Made by a program: the position numbers and the translations under genes
Notes under the pieces: generated by a model
What the model saw: the letters and a program-made list of their open reading frames with translations, nothing else
Databases searched by the model: none
Told to the model about the DNA's origin: nothing
Origin: Amorphophallus konjac
Taxonomy: Eukaryota > Streptophyta > Magnoliopsida > Alismatales > Araceae
NCBI GenBank assembly: GCA_022559845.1
Contig: CM040121.1
Coordinates: 509,682,566 to 509,746,565 of the forward strand
Reading direction: 5' to 3'
Length of the DNA: 64,000 nt
In this document: piece by piece, positions 10,207 through 20,250 of the stretch
Layout: each line of letters begins with the position of its first letter
Numbering within the stretch: the first letter of the stretch is position 1

Positions 10207-13200
10207 AATCCCCTGGGCTGCGAAGAGCTCGACTCCGTCGAGTAAGGGTCCATCCGGCTAAGGTACCGCTCGAGGAGGTCCGGATCCAACCGCTGGAGGT
10301 CCTCCCGACTCACCCATGAGTCTTCCGAAGGAGGCCGATCCTTCCACCTGACGAGATAGCCCTCATATACCTTGCTCCGGGTGGTAGTGACCTGCTCATC
10401 CAATATTCGTTCAATGCGTTCGCGCTGAGCTCTCTTGGCTAGTGGACTCTCCTCACGGGTGGGTGCTCTCTCAAAGGAAGAAGTAGGCTCAATCTCCTCA
10501 CTAGGTACCACCGTGGGGCCCTTGTATGGCACTAAGTCGGCGACATTGAATGTTGGACTTACCCCATAGTCCTCAGGGAGATCTAACCAATAAGCATTTG
10601 CATCAATGCGCCTCAAAACCTGGAAGGGACCAGTCCCACGTGGCCTCAACTTGGAGTTGGCTCCTGGGGAGAGCCTCTCCGTCCTTACCATCACAAAGTC
10701 ACCCTCTTGGAACTCTAAGTGACGCCGGTGAGAGTCAGCCAACCTTTTATAAGCCTCATTTTTTATGCTAATGTGCTTGCGGATTTCCTCATGCAAATTT
10801 GTGAGTGCTGACCTTCTAGTGGTTATGGGTGGACCTGGACAACCATATATAGACCATTTATGCCATGATGCCATATGGACCTTGATGAGCCTTGGTGGGC
10901 CGGGACAACCATATGTGGACTTATCATGCAATGTTGTCATGTAGACTTTGGTGGGCTTAGGTGGACCGGGGCAACCATATGTGAATCTATCATGCAAAGT
11001 GGTGATGCATGTCGGGGGACCCGGACATCCGTAGATGCCTTTGATATGCTTAAGACCCATGATGAATGAAGGTGGACCACTACATCCAAATTTGGACCAC
11101 TCATGCTTTCTACTTGACATGTGGGTGACATGAATGAATGGACCCAACATAGTGTTCATGCCAAGGGGTGTGGAAAGCCTAGACACATGCATACTTTTCC
11201 CAATAGTGACTTCCATGTGTATAGGGGTGGGACAACCTTTGAATTCCCATTGGAACGGATCGAATGGATCTAAGAAGGTGGTCATCATGGGGTGGGGCAC
11301 AACCTTATTACCTAGGGATATGTGGCCCAAGGTCTTGGCTCCCAAGGTGTAACCCGGGTCATGGATGAGATTGGTTTGGCCCAATATGATGGGTGAGGGT
11401 AGGAAAGGGTGGGTGGTGGGTAAGATGGTTGGGTTACATGGGGAAATAGACTCCCATAGGAAGCGATCAAAGGGGTCGTAGAAAGGTCTTCCTAGAGGGA
11501 GGCACTCTATGTCTTCAAGGTTCCCAAATTGTGAGTCATCCTCCTTCAAGGTAAGTGGGCCAAGTTTTCTAGTGGGTTGGCCGAACAAAGTGTTTGGGAT
11601 CTTAATGGGTGGGTATAGGAAGGGATCGAAGGGGTCATGGTAAGGGTCACCTAAGGAGAGGAACCCTAGGTCCTTTTGGTCCTCACAACCCCTTGATGGT
11701 GGATTCTCCTCCTCTAGTAAAGTGATCGGGCCAAAGTTTTTGGTGGGATGGTCGGCCATGAATGGAGGACTATGCTTTCTACCCAAGATAAGAAGCTCTA
11801 AATCGAGGAGAAGGTTGGGCTCATCGGGTGTAGGGAGGAATAGAAGGAGGTCACTAGTGTAGCAACCAATGGTGCAAATCGAGGTGATAGACCCTATGCA
11901 TAGGTGTAGGAGGCCAAGGCTCCTAGGTGGTTTGGCCATAGGGGTCAACATGCTAGTGAACTCAATTTGCCATGCTACGCCCTTAAGAAGATCCTCTAAG
12001 GTTTCCACTTGGTAGGATGTTTGGATTATGGTGTGATAGGAGAAAATGGGTGCAATGGGAAGGTTTTTCTCCATAGGTGGGTAAACATAGGACACGATGG
12101 GGTGAAGTGGTCTCTCCTTTAGCCATCTAGCTAGGGGCCCATCTATGATTATGGTGCTATTTGTGAAGGCTTGTGGCTCTTGGGGGTCCAAGCTAGGGGA
12201 CATTTGTGATTCTTCCTTACCATGGATATGAACTTGGGTTTCCTCAATGATGGGGATGGGTTCATCTACTCCCATGTGGATGGTTGTGGTCTCCTTTATC
12301 AAGGGAATGGGAAGGTCTATTGGGGGTGGGGTGATGCTGGTTGGTGCATGGTGTACCCGGGGTGGTGGGTGATGGGAAACTTTGGCTTGGATAGGGAGGG
12401 GAAGTAGTGGAAGCCTAGGACTTTGGACTTTTGGGGTAGGGAGTGGGAGATGGGTTGGTTGGGGTGGCTTGGGTTGATTGGTGTTGGGGGGAATGTCCTT
12501 TTTCGGGGACAAGGGAGGGGTGGTGGTGGGGACCAAGGGGTTTTGTGGGGTAGGGGTTTGGTGGGAGCTTCTGGATTGGAGGGTAGTGACAATCATGGGC
12601 CTAGGTGGAGGGGTGGACACGGTGTCCACTTGGTTTTGAATGGTGAGGGTTGGTTGAGTGGTGGTCATCATGGAGGGGATTGGGTCGATTAAGGGTCTCT
12701 TGCCCTTAGGATCGTTTGGGGTGGAAGTGGGAGCTAAAGGGGCTTGACTAGCGTAGGTTAGGGAAGGGGGTTTTGGTTGGGGTATGGGGGCCCTCATGGG
12801 GTTAGGTGGAGAGGTGGATGTTTGGTTTATTAGGGTCTTAAGGGAGAGGACTTCGTTGCGAAGTGTAGTTATGATGGTTGAGAGGTGATTTGTTGGGATT
12901 GGTGGGGGTGGAGACCAAAGGTCGGTCTCAAATTGGTCGGGTGAGGATGGAGGAGTGGTAGTGCTCCTCGGGCTTGGGGTGTTCGAGTAGGAGGGTTGGG
13001 AATATTTTGGGATGTAGATCTTCCTAAGTTCCTTCTTCATATCATCCCACGAAGAAATGGGCTCTTGCCTCCTAACCCTTCTTAATCCCTCTATGTTTGC
13101 CCATTTACTCTTGGCTTGACCCCAAAATCGTCCCTTGGCCTTGCGGACTCTCGCGGGTCCATATACCCAAGTCCGTTCAAAATATCTTTCCATGGTAGTT

Positions 13201-13298
13201 TCCCACCTAAGATAATCACTAGAATGTGATCCGTCAAAGGTAATGTCCCCATCTAGAATGAAATTCAAGGTTGGTGAGTAGGCTAAGTAGTTGGCCAT
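10140..13298 (-). CDS. Gag-chromodomain fusion protein of a non-autonomous chromovirus, 1052 aa
   Basis: This is one uninterrupted frame. I chose the ATG at 13298 because MANYLAYSP is followed at once by Gag-like sequence. An upstream ATG at 13452-13454 lies inside the LTR, and that longer frame would run through the primer site. Residues ~1-105 resemble the N-terminal part of a Ty3 Gag (DYLRWETTMERYF). Residues ~110-550 are Pro/Thr/Ser-rich and low-complexity. Residues ~553-686 carry three spaced DPFDPF/DPFDRF-type repeats, and ~733-828 five spaced GCPGPP-type repeats. Residues ~829-955 match the chromovirus integrase C-terminus (GPFQVLRRI near 886), and ~963-1011 a chromodomain (YEGYLVRWKDRP, SWV). 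Protease, RT, RNase H and integrase core are absent. The last ~22 codons lie in the 3' LTR. Likely roles are particle formation and chromatin tethering; both are inferred. Confidence 0.85.
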   Translation of the reverse strand: MANYLAYSPTLNFILDGDITFDGSHSSDYLRWETTMERYFERTWVYGPARVRKAKGRFWGQAKSKWANIEGLRRVRRQEPISSWDDMKKELRKIYIPKYSQPSYSNTPSPRSTTTPPSSPDQFETDLWSPPPPIPTNHLSTIITTLRNEVLSLKTLINQTSTSPPNPMRAPIPQPKPPSLTYASQAPLAPTSTPNDPKGKRPLIDPIPSMMTTTQPTLTIQNQVDTVSTPPPRPMIVTTLQSRSSHQTPTPQNPLVPTTTPPLSPKKDIPPNTNQPKPPQPTHLPLPTPKVQSPRLPLLPLPIQAKVSHHPPPRVHHAPTSITPPPIDLPIPLIKETTTIHMGVDEPIPIIEETQVHIHGKEESQMSPSLDPQEPQAFTNSTIIIDGPLARWLKERPLHPIVSYVYPPMEKNLPIAPIFSYHTIIQTSYQVETLEDLLKGVAWQIEFTSMLTPMAKPPRSLGLLHLCIGSITSICTIGCYTSDLLLFLPTPDEPNLLLDLELLILGRKHSPPFMADHPTKNFGPITLLEEENPPSRGCEDQKDLGFLSLGDPYHDPFDPFLYPPIKIPNTLFGQPTRKLGPLTLKEDDSQFGNLEDIECLPLGRPFYDPFDRFLWESISPCNPTILPTTHPFLPSPIILGQTNLIHDPGYTLGAKTLGHISLGNKVVPHPMMTTFLDPFDPFQWEFKGCPTPIHMEVTIGKSMHVSRLSTPLGMNTMLGPFIHVTHMSSRKHEWSKFGCSGPPSFIMGLKHIKGIYGCPGPPTCITTLHDRFTYGCPGPPKPTKVYMTTLHDKSTYGCPGPPRLIKVHMASWHKWSIYGCPGPPITTRRSALTNLHEEIRKHISIKNEAYKRLADSHRRHLEFQEGDFVMVRTERLSPGANSKLRPRGTGPFQVLRRIDANAYWLDLPEDYGVSPTFNVADLVPYKGPTVVPSEEIEPTSSFERAPTREESPLAKRAQRERIERILDEQVTTTRSKVYEGYLVRWKDRPPSEDSWVSREDLQRLDPDLLERYLSRMDPYSTESSSSQPRGFDGGITHDSLWLGSTSSHSGAG

Positions 13299-13393
13299 GA
13301 TGATCGGGGGGATCAATGCAAGGGTCGGATTGATGATGACTCTAATGCAAGAATGCCCTAGGACTTGACTTGATAGAGACAAGTCAAAGACTT

Positions 13394-13405
13394 GCTCTGA
13401 TACCA
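13394..13405 (-). other. Primer-binding site, initiator tRNA-Met type
   Basis: The minus strand reads TGGTATCAGAGC two bases after the 5' LTR end. It is complementary to the 3' end of plant initiator tRNA-Met. Confidence 0.92.
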
Positions 13406-13407
13406 CT

Positions 13408-15772
13408 TGATGTGACACGACCTCGGACTTAGGCAAATAAGCACAATTAAGCATTCAAATGGGCCTTAAGGGCCACCGCTCTCCCGTCGCACTCTATACC
13501 CGGAGTGACTTGGCGATGCCAAGTGTGAGGTATGGGAAAGGGCCCTTGCTGGTAGAGGGCCAGCAAGGCCAAGGTTTGACTCCCAAGGTTTGGATGCCCA
13601 ATTCAATTGGGGCCGACAAAGTGCACAAGGGCACCGGTTCACACTATCCCACGGCGATCACTCTTAAGTCATGGACTTGAGGATCGGGCGCTCCCTCGCA
13701 AATTCAGCGGCGCATGAAGTAAATATTGAAAGAGCAACACTAATGAGCTAGGATGAGGCACTTACTCGACCGGTTTGAAGAAACCGGTCCCGGTCGGAGA
13801 CGAGGGCGAGCGGGGAGGCGGTGGTTCCCCACACGCCGCGGCGGTGAAGCTTGACCTGCTCAAACCATGTACAAAACTACGCCTCTCGCAGAATGGGGAT
13901 CTTGGGGTGGGGGTTAATGTGAATACAACAATACTACCTCCCGCAGGGAGGGGCCTTCAGCCGGCCAAGCGGGGTGGGGAAAGTAAGGTAAAGAACGACG
14001 ATAAAGCGAGGTTGCCGAATCTGTCGGTTGTCTACGAACAGGGACAGTGTGTTGGTGTGGTTGCTGTAGATCCTTCTCACGAATTTTTCCGATGGCGAGA
14101 CCGGCGGCAAAAGCTTCGTAACAGGGACAGGAACGCTTCAGATTTTCTTAAATTTCTTCTGAGACCGTTGTTGACTGGGGCAGAGGTTGGAACAGGACAT
14201 CAGGTTTTCTGACTCGCAGTTGCAGACTTCTGGCAGCAGGTTGCAGAGGACGCCACGCACCCTCCCGAACTCCGATCAGCACGAAACTGGCGGCGACGTC
14301 TTCATGGTCGAAGTAGCTTTCAGCCAGAGGTGGCAGGGCTGCAATCAGAGGTCGAGGGCAGTCGGTGTACCCTAAAGAGTGGGCACTGGTCGGAGCAGAC
14401 TGCAGGAGATAAGACTGGAGAGCTCGGGGGAGAAAATTTGTAACTCCTTCCTCCGGCAGCCGAATGAGGTTCCGTTTCTTGATCCTGAACGAAGACTGGA
14501 GGAGGAAGATATTTGTAGAAGAGCTTCGGGGCTGGTTCGTCCAAGGTTTGTCGTGGCCGAGCTTTTAGTCCGGTTCAGATCCTCAGCCGGAGCAGAACTG
14601 CACGGTCGGGGAAGAATGGACCTCCACAGCAGCACCGATCTCCGATGGGGATGAGAACTCGATCGTTGCGAAGAGGACAGGTAGCCGCTTCCATGGATGC
14701 CTCTTGGGTCTTCAAAATCGTCGGGAAGAAGCCGTGGTCGCCGCTGTAAGATGGTACACTTCTGCAGGTTGTCAGCTGAAACGGTAGGTTGAAGATGATG
14801 GGGGGGAAATGGGGTATATGGGAGAGGAAATGGGGGTGGATGAGTGTGGGGAAAGCCCGGGATGTGAGGAGGTCTAGGATGGGGTGTTTCAAGGTGAGGG
14901 AGGGATAGAATGGGAGCTGGAAGGGGGTGTTTTCTGTGGGTGAGAGAGGAGCTACGAATTTGGGGCTTGGAGGGAGAGGGGGGAAGGTGAGGGGGAACAA
15001 GTGGGTGGAGGGAGTGTGAATTTCAAATTTGAAATGGCGTTGGAAGGTGGGTGATTATGTGGGGAAGTGGAGAGTTTGTATTGGAATGGGGTAGATTTGG
15101 TGGGAAGGTGGAGAAAGGTGTTGGAATGGGGAAGATGCCACCTAGGGACTATGGGAGTGGAGTAATGGCAACTTGGGGAAGTGGAGGGGTATTAAATGAG
15201 GTGGGTAGCTAGTGGAGGTGGTTGGGAGGATAGGAGAGAGAAGAAAATTCGAAATTGGGGTTGGAGGAGAGAGAAAGAGGGGTGAAATAGAGAGATTAAG
15301 AGGAGAATGGGTGGGGAATCTCTCCCCTAGGGTCTCTCACCCAAAAACTAGAGGAATCACTCCAATTTGAACTCAAATGGCAAGTTTAACTCATTCATTC
15401 ATTCATTCATTCATTCATTACCTTCAAATGGGAGAAATGGGGTCCTATATATAGGAAACCCACATTTCTACAAAAGTCCATGACAAAAGACTCAATAGCA
15501 AATAACCGAAGGTGGAAGGGGTGCACATGGGCCTAGTCCAATGAATTGGGCCCAATTAGCACATTACATCATCTAATGACACACAATCTTAGGAAAATAA
15601 ATGCAAGACCTAGGGAAATGACTCAAATAAAATAAAAAAATATCAAAATGACTCAAAGGAAAGCTACAAAATGGATAAGGGGCCTTAATAGAGTGAGGCC
15701 AAAACTCAACCAGCTCCCGAGTGTGAAGAAGTGGACCCGAGCCAAAGGGAATCGTGGGTGATGCCTCCATCA
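13408..15772 (-). repeat. 5' LTR of the non-autonomous chromovirus
   Basis: Matches 7857-10206 throughout, with scattered substitutions and a longer TCAT microsatellite near 15391-15420. Begins TGATGGAGGC on the minus strand and ends next to the primer site. Confidence 0.92.
15444..15455 (-). promoter_or_regulatory. TATA box of the chromovirus 5' LTR
   Basis: CCTATATATAGG, itself palindromic and identical in the other LTR (9878-9889). It lies 317 bp inside the LTR start. No dyad array is seen upstream, unlike the other LTR types in this window. Confidence 0.6.
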
Positions 15773-15777
15773 CTCTC
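15773..15777. other. Target-site duplication, right copy (CTCTC)
   Basis: Perfect copy of 7852-7856. Confidence 0.9.
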
Positions 15778-15839
15778 CCCAACTCCTCTCTCGCCTTCTC
15801 AGCCTCTCACCAGCCCTAGCCCCCATTTGCATCAATCTG

Positions 15840-18597
15840 ATGGCGGGTGGTGCCCCTCGATGCCCCAAACGGCGTGCCACCCGCGTCCGCCAAAGATCGG
15901 ACGTGGAAGAAGAACGGGCGCCCCCTCCCGTAGAAGAACATGCCGACTCGGAGGCGACGGTCTCAGCCCGGCTCGAGGGAGATGAAATGGACATCCACCC
16001 GGACAAGGCCGAAGAAGTTGAAGGCGTCCCGGCGGCCGAGGAAGTGGCGGCGGAGCCCGTCGGAGGCGCGGCGGCCCGAAAACGCCGGGTGGTAAGAAAA
16101 TCACCCTAAACTTGTTTTTGATTTGATTTTTCTTATTTGTTCTTTCTTATGTGATGAAAACGGAAAGGGGAATGCCCCTAAAAATCAAAATGTAGGGCAG
16201 AATGCCCATAGAACAAATTGCGGGGAACGGGGGCCACCCCCTACCTACAGAAGGGGAACGCGCTATGTCTTCATAGCGCGTTCTTGAAGAACGCGCTATG
16301 ACGATATAGCGCGACATATAACAGCATGTAGGTTTTTCATTTTCTGATTTGCCTTTTGTTTGATGATCACAGAAATTGATTATTTCTTCTTTTACGTTGT
16401 GTGCAGGGTGTGGAGGGTGCAGTGCGTGCCCGAATTTCTTGGACATTGGTCCGGGCAGCTTACCACGCACTACCGGAGTTTCAAAGGGCCCGCCTCCGCC
16501 ATATGGGCTTCGGGGAATTTCTGGAGATAGAAGTGCTGAGGGTTGATGTGGGGCTGATAAGGGCCCTAAAAGCCAGATGGGACACGGGATGCAAGGCCTT
16601 CCTCTTCCCCTGGGGTCATATGATCCCGACCTTGGAGGACGTCACGCGCATCACCGGGCTGCGGGTGCACGGATCGGCAGTGACGGGCTACACCTACCCC
16701 GACTACCGGGAGATGGCGCGCAGGCTGCTGGGCTTGGAGCTGGAGGGGACAGGCCGGACCTCACTAGTGTCGAGGATCGTCCTGCAGGAGAGTCTCGGCT
16801 TGTTCCACACACAGAGGGAGGTGGGTGAGACTTCGACAGCTCATGAGAAGAGGCTGGAGGCAGGGGCCAGGGAGAGCTTTACTACTGAGACGGGCCCACT
16901 GGCAGACATGGAGCTGAGGAGGTTCCTCATTCTGCTAATCGGCAAGCTGCTTCTAGCGACCCAGGGCGACGCCGTGAGCTGCCGTTTTCTACCCTTATTG
17001 GAGGACCTAGACAGAGTGGGACGATATGCCTGGGGTGCGGCAGTCCTAGCCCACTTGTTTGACAGCTTCGGCATCTCCTCACTCCAGTCTTCACTCGGGG
17101 GGTTCTACCCTCTACTTCAGGTATTTCTCTACACCTCAAACTTGTGAATTATGCACCTGCCTTATGTTGATTATATGAGCTATGTTTCAGGTTTGGAGCT
17201 ACTTATACCTTCCTACCCTCCGACGAGCCTGGGAGGATCGAGGGGACCGACTTCCCCTGGCCAGACGATGGACCCCTACACAAGACGGCCGGTCTCTGAA
17301 GGACCAGGTCACCCACATCCAGGAGACGCTAGACATGATGCCCCCTATAGAGGTAAGATTGAATTTTTGAAATTGAATTTAGTTATGAGTGAAATTAAGG
17401 GCAATGATAAATTGAATTATGCAGGTGGACTGGACTCCCTATCAGGGGAGAGCCGAGGTGATGCCCTGGGTGGAGCCGGCCATCCCTTTCTTCGGGAGAG
17501 AGATCTGGCTGCATGCCCTCAACCTGGTCGAGTCACTATACCACAGGTTGATCATGAGGACACTTGGGCTTCATCAGGCGGTGGTGGAGTTTCCGACCCA
17601 GGAGACGGACCCACGACCTGGACGACGCTTCCGAGGCCTGCAGGGTACAGATGATTGGCGGCAGCGTGCCCGAGAGCAGTTGGCAGATTGGAAGAAGCAT
17701 GACCGAGCAGTTCCTGCAGGAGCACATTCAGATGATGCCTACCTTCAGGCATACTCACAGGCATACGGCAGCCGAGTCTATCAGAGCGCTCGCGGACAGG
17801 TATGCCCTTAAATTCAATTGTTGTTGATTATTCAATATGTGATTAACAATGTGTTCTTGCAGTTCGACATAGAGGGGAGACTGGCCATGGTACAGGGACT
17901 CCTCGATTCCACAGTCCGACAGCGCGAGGAACTCCAGCAAACCGTCGATGAGCTGGTAAGCACTTGAAACTTAGAATGATTTAGATTTGAATTGCAATTA
18001 ATGATAATGCTTTTTCTTTTTAGCGCGAGGAGCTGGAGGCAGTCCGATCCTCGCACGGCGCTTCATCATCTACACAGCCCGTCTGCGACCACACCGAGCT
18101 AGAGAGCCAGCTCGCCAGTGCAGTTGCTCGGGCAGAGGCAGCCGAGGCCTCCCTTCAGGAGAGAGTAAGCAATCTGTTCTCTTAGTCTTGGAGTTTTATC
18201 AATTATCAATATTTAATCAAGATTTTGGATGCAGGAACAGGAGCTACGCGTGGCAGAGGCAGAGCTGAAGCGGCGCGATGCAGAGGAGCTCCCTCGAGAT
18301 GTAGCAGAGCTGCGCCTTCTCCTCGGGGTGGAGAGGAGTGAGCGGTAGAGGGAGAGGGAGGAGCGAGTGGAGCACGAGCTGGAGAGAGTACAGTTGATTA
18401 CCAGATTGGGGATGGCTGAGCAGCGCGCGAAGGACGCGGAGGATCGTTATCGGCGAGGGCGCGAGCGGGCCCAGCGCGAGGGATATTCCCGAGCTTACTC
18501 GAGCACAGATTACTTAGTTACTTCTTCTGAGCACCAGCGGAGAGTGGATGCAGAGAGGGGAGCACATGGTGACAGGGTTTCGGCTTCCCGGGCATAG
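15840..18597 (+). CDS. Plant mobile domain (PMD) gene, seven exons, element-borne
   Basis: Exons by GT-AG borders: 15840-16091, 16407-17120, 17191-17352, 17425-17799, 17863-17955, 18024-18164, 18235-18348 or -18597. Every coding exon up to the sixth is a multiple of three, and all introns are phase 0. Exon 1 gives an acidic segment with basic KRR clusters (possible nuclear signal). Exons 2-4 give the PMD: LEDVTRITGLRVHG near 16632, VWSYLYLPTLRRAWED at the start of exon 3, VDWTPYQGRAEVMPW at the start of exon 4. Exons 5-7 encode a Glu/Arg-rich probable coiled coil. A TAG at 18346-18348 interrupts the frame, which then stays open to 18597. The product is 616 aa, or 698 codons plus the TAG if read through. 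Exons are GC-rich and introns AT-rich. PMD proteins occur both as host genes (MAIN/MAIL family) and in transposons. Position inside a minus-oriented Tat element suggests an antisense element gene. Confidence 0.82.
16258..16313. promoter_or_regulatory. Four-arm GCGCTAT palindrome in PMD intron 1
   Basis: A 10-bp dyad ACGCGCTATG / CATAGCGCGT with a 4-nt loop (16258-16281) is followed by CGCGCTAT / ATAGCGCG (16292-16313). The inner arms form an alternative perfect 13-bp stem with a 1-nt loop (about 16274-16300), so two mutually exclusive folds exist. Confidence 0.88.
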
Positions 18598-18839
18598 ATG
18601 GCTCCTCCTAGGCCTCCCCGGGGAGGACAGGAGGAGGCTGAGAGTTCACACAGAGGAGGAGACCAGGAGGGTCGAGGGGAGAGCTGAGAGTTTGTTGTAC
18701 CCATCTCATATTTGTACTCCTTTGACATGTTATAGTGGAATGAGACAGTTCTTAGCACTTGTTGCGGCTTGTGTGATTGTTCTTCATTTTGCGTGCCTTT
18801 TTTTAAAAGGATGCCATCGGAAATAGAATGCAATTTTTT

Positions 18840-19075
18840 TGGAATTTTTTTTTGTTTGAAAAATATGCAAATTTTTATGAGTTTTTGAAAATATTTGAGT
18901 TTTTATGTGGATTTTGAAAAATATTTAAAAAAAACTTTTGCAATGTTCAATTTTTTCGGCAATATTCTAGTTTCTTTGGCAATTTTTTTTTGCAATATTC
19001 TAGTTTCTTTGGCAATTTTTTTTTTTGCAATATTCTAGTTTCTTTGGCAATTTTTGGCAATATTTAAATTTTTAT
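18840..19075. repeat. T-rich ~35-bp tandem repeat downstream of the PMD gene
   Basis: Three to four units of TTCTAGTTTCTTTGGCAATT with poly-T spacers and GCAATA at the joints. Confidence 0.8.
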
Positions 19076-20250
19076 GGAGTTTTGGCAAGACATTGCTAAT
19101 GCAGCATCAAAGGGTGTTTAAACCACTGGCTAGGGGTCCTTGTTCCTTCCCCTTTTACTTAAAACTGCCCAAAGCCGGGCGTGCATTGAAAGTGGCATCC
19201 TATAATCGACCGCCTTTGATTAACGGTGTCCCTACCAAGGCCAAACCCGAGGGACATTTGGTCTTAGAGGGAGAAGAGAAGAATAATTGGAGATAAGCTT
19301 TATGCAGGATGGAAGACGTCGGGACTTGAATTCCTTCCAAGATGTTTCCCCTCAAAGAGGTAGTCTGTTGTGCCGGGGCTTTGTGCCTTTGATTTTTAGA
19401 CCCTTGACATGCATACGACCAGGGTTTTCCCTGCGGGGACTTTGCCACTCTTATCATGCCATAATTCACAATTTTGCTTTTATCAAAATCTTGACTTGAT
19501 TTTCATAATAGCCCTTTTGGCGAGATGTATATCATGAAAACTCATATGAAAATTCATATTGATTTCGGGTCAAGACTGCCCCTATTTGAGACTCCCCTCG
19601 TATTGGGGATTACCGAGGTTGGTCATCTCATCCGTTAACCTCTTGCCCCTGCATGCGGCCGAGTGAAGAAGAGAAAAAGACTTCTAGGAATACTCATGGC
19701 ATGGCCAAGGTAGGAACGGTGTTTTATCAAAGGAGCCGGCTAAGGACGCCATGAAGTGTGTGGAATGCCCAGCTAAGGGTTGCTCTTACAAGCGGGGAGA
19801 GAAAGTTGAATTCCCAGCGCGGGGTTTTTATTAACCAAAGTGCTGCAGAAGCAAGCCTAAAGACTCTTTTTAACAAAGATTTCAATTAAACAAAAGCTTA
19901 AGATAAAGGTCTAACACACCACTCTTGATTTCGTTAAGAAGCACTTTATTTTGAAAATCATGCGCGAAGTAATGAGAAAATGATATCATTAAAATGTTTA
20001 CTTACGTAAATATGTTACCTTGCGCCCTTTGTAGGAGCAGCTGCTGCTAGAGGTGATCATCGTGGGATAGTCCTCTTAGGCAGGTAAAGGATTGGAAGCA
20101 AAGGATTGAAAGTGGCTTAACAAGAAGGAGTGGTGCTCAGACCAGACTCAGACGAAATAAGGAGAAAAGGAAGAGAGGCGAGGGCTAGAACTCCCTCGGT
20201 AAGGCGCAGAGACCCTGATTACATGGAACAGTCTACAGAAGAAGCAGAAC
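19076..20250. other. Non-coding interval between the PMD gene and the opposing ORF
   Basis: No protein family, RNA gene or repeat boundary was recognised. It separates two genes that converge from opposite strands and presumably holds their 3' ends. Confidence 0.5.

Larger units (their letters stand above)
7857..15772 (-). mobile_element. Complete non-autonomous chromovirus (Ty3/gypsy), 7.9 kb
   Basis: Two near-identical LTRs of 2350 and 2365 bp flank a 3.2 kb interior. The termini are TGATG...CATCA and the target duplication is CTCTC. The minus-strand order is 5' LTR, primer site, one open frame, 3' LTR. I counted about 30 substitutions between the LTRs by eye (about 1.3%), plus a (TCAT)n length change, so the insertion is recent. 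There is no RT, RNase H or integrase core, so replication must rely on another element's enzymes. Confidence 0.93.
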
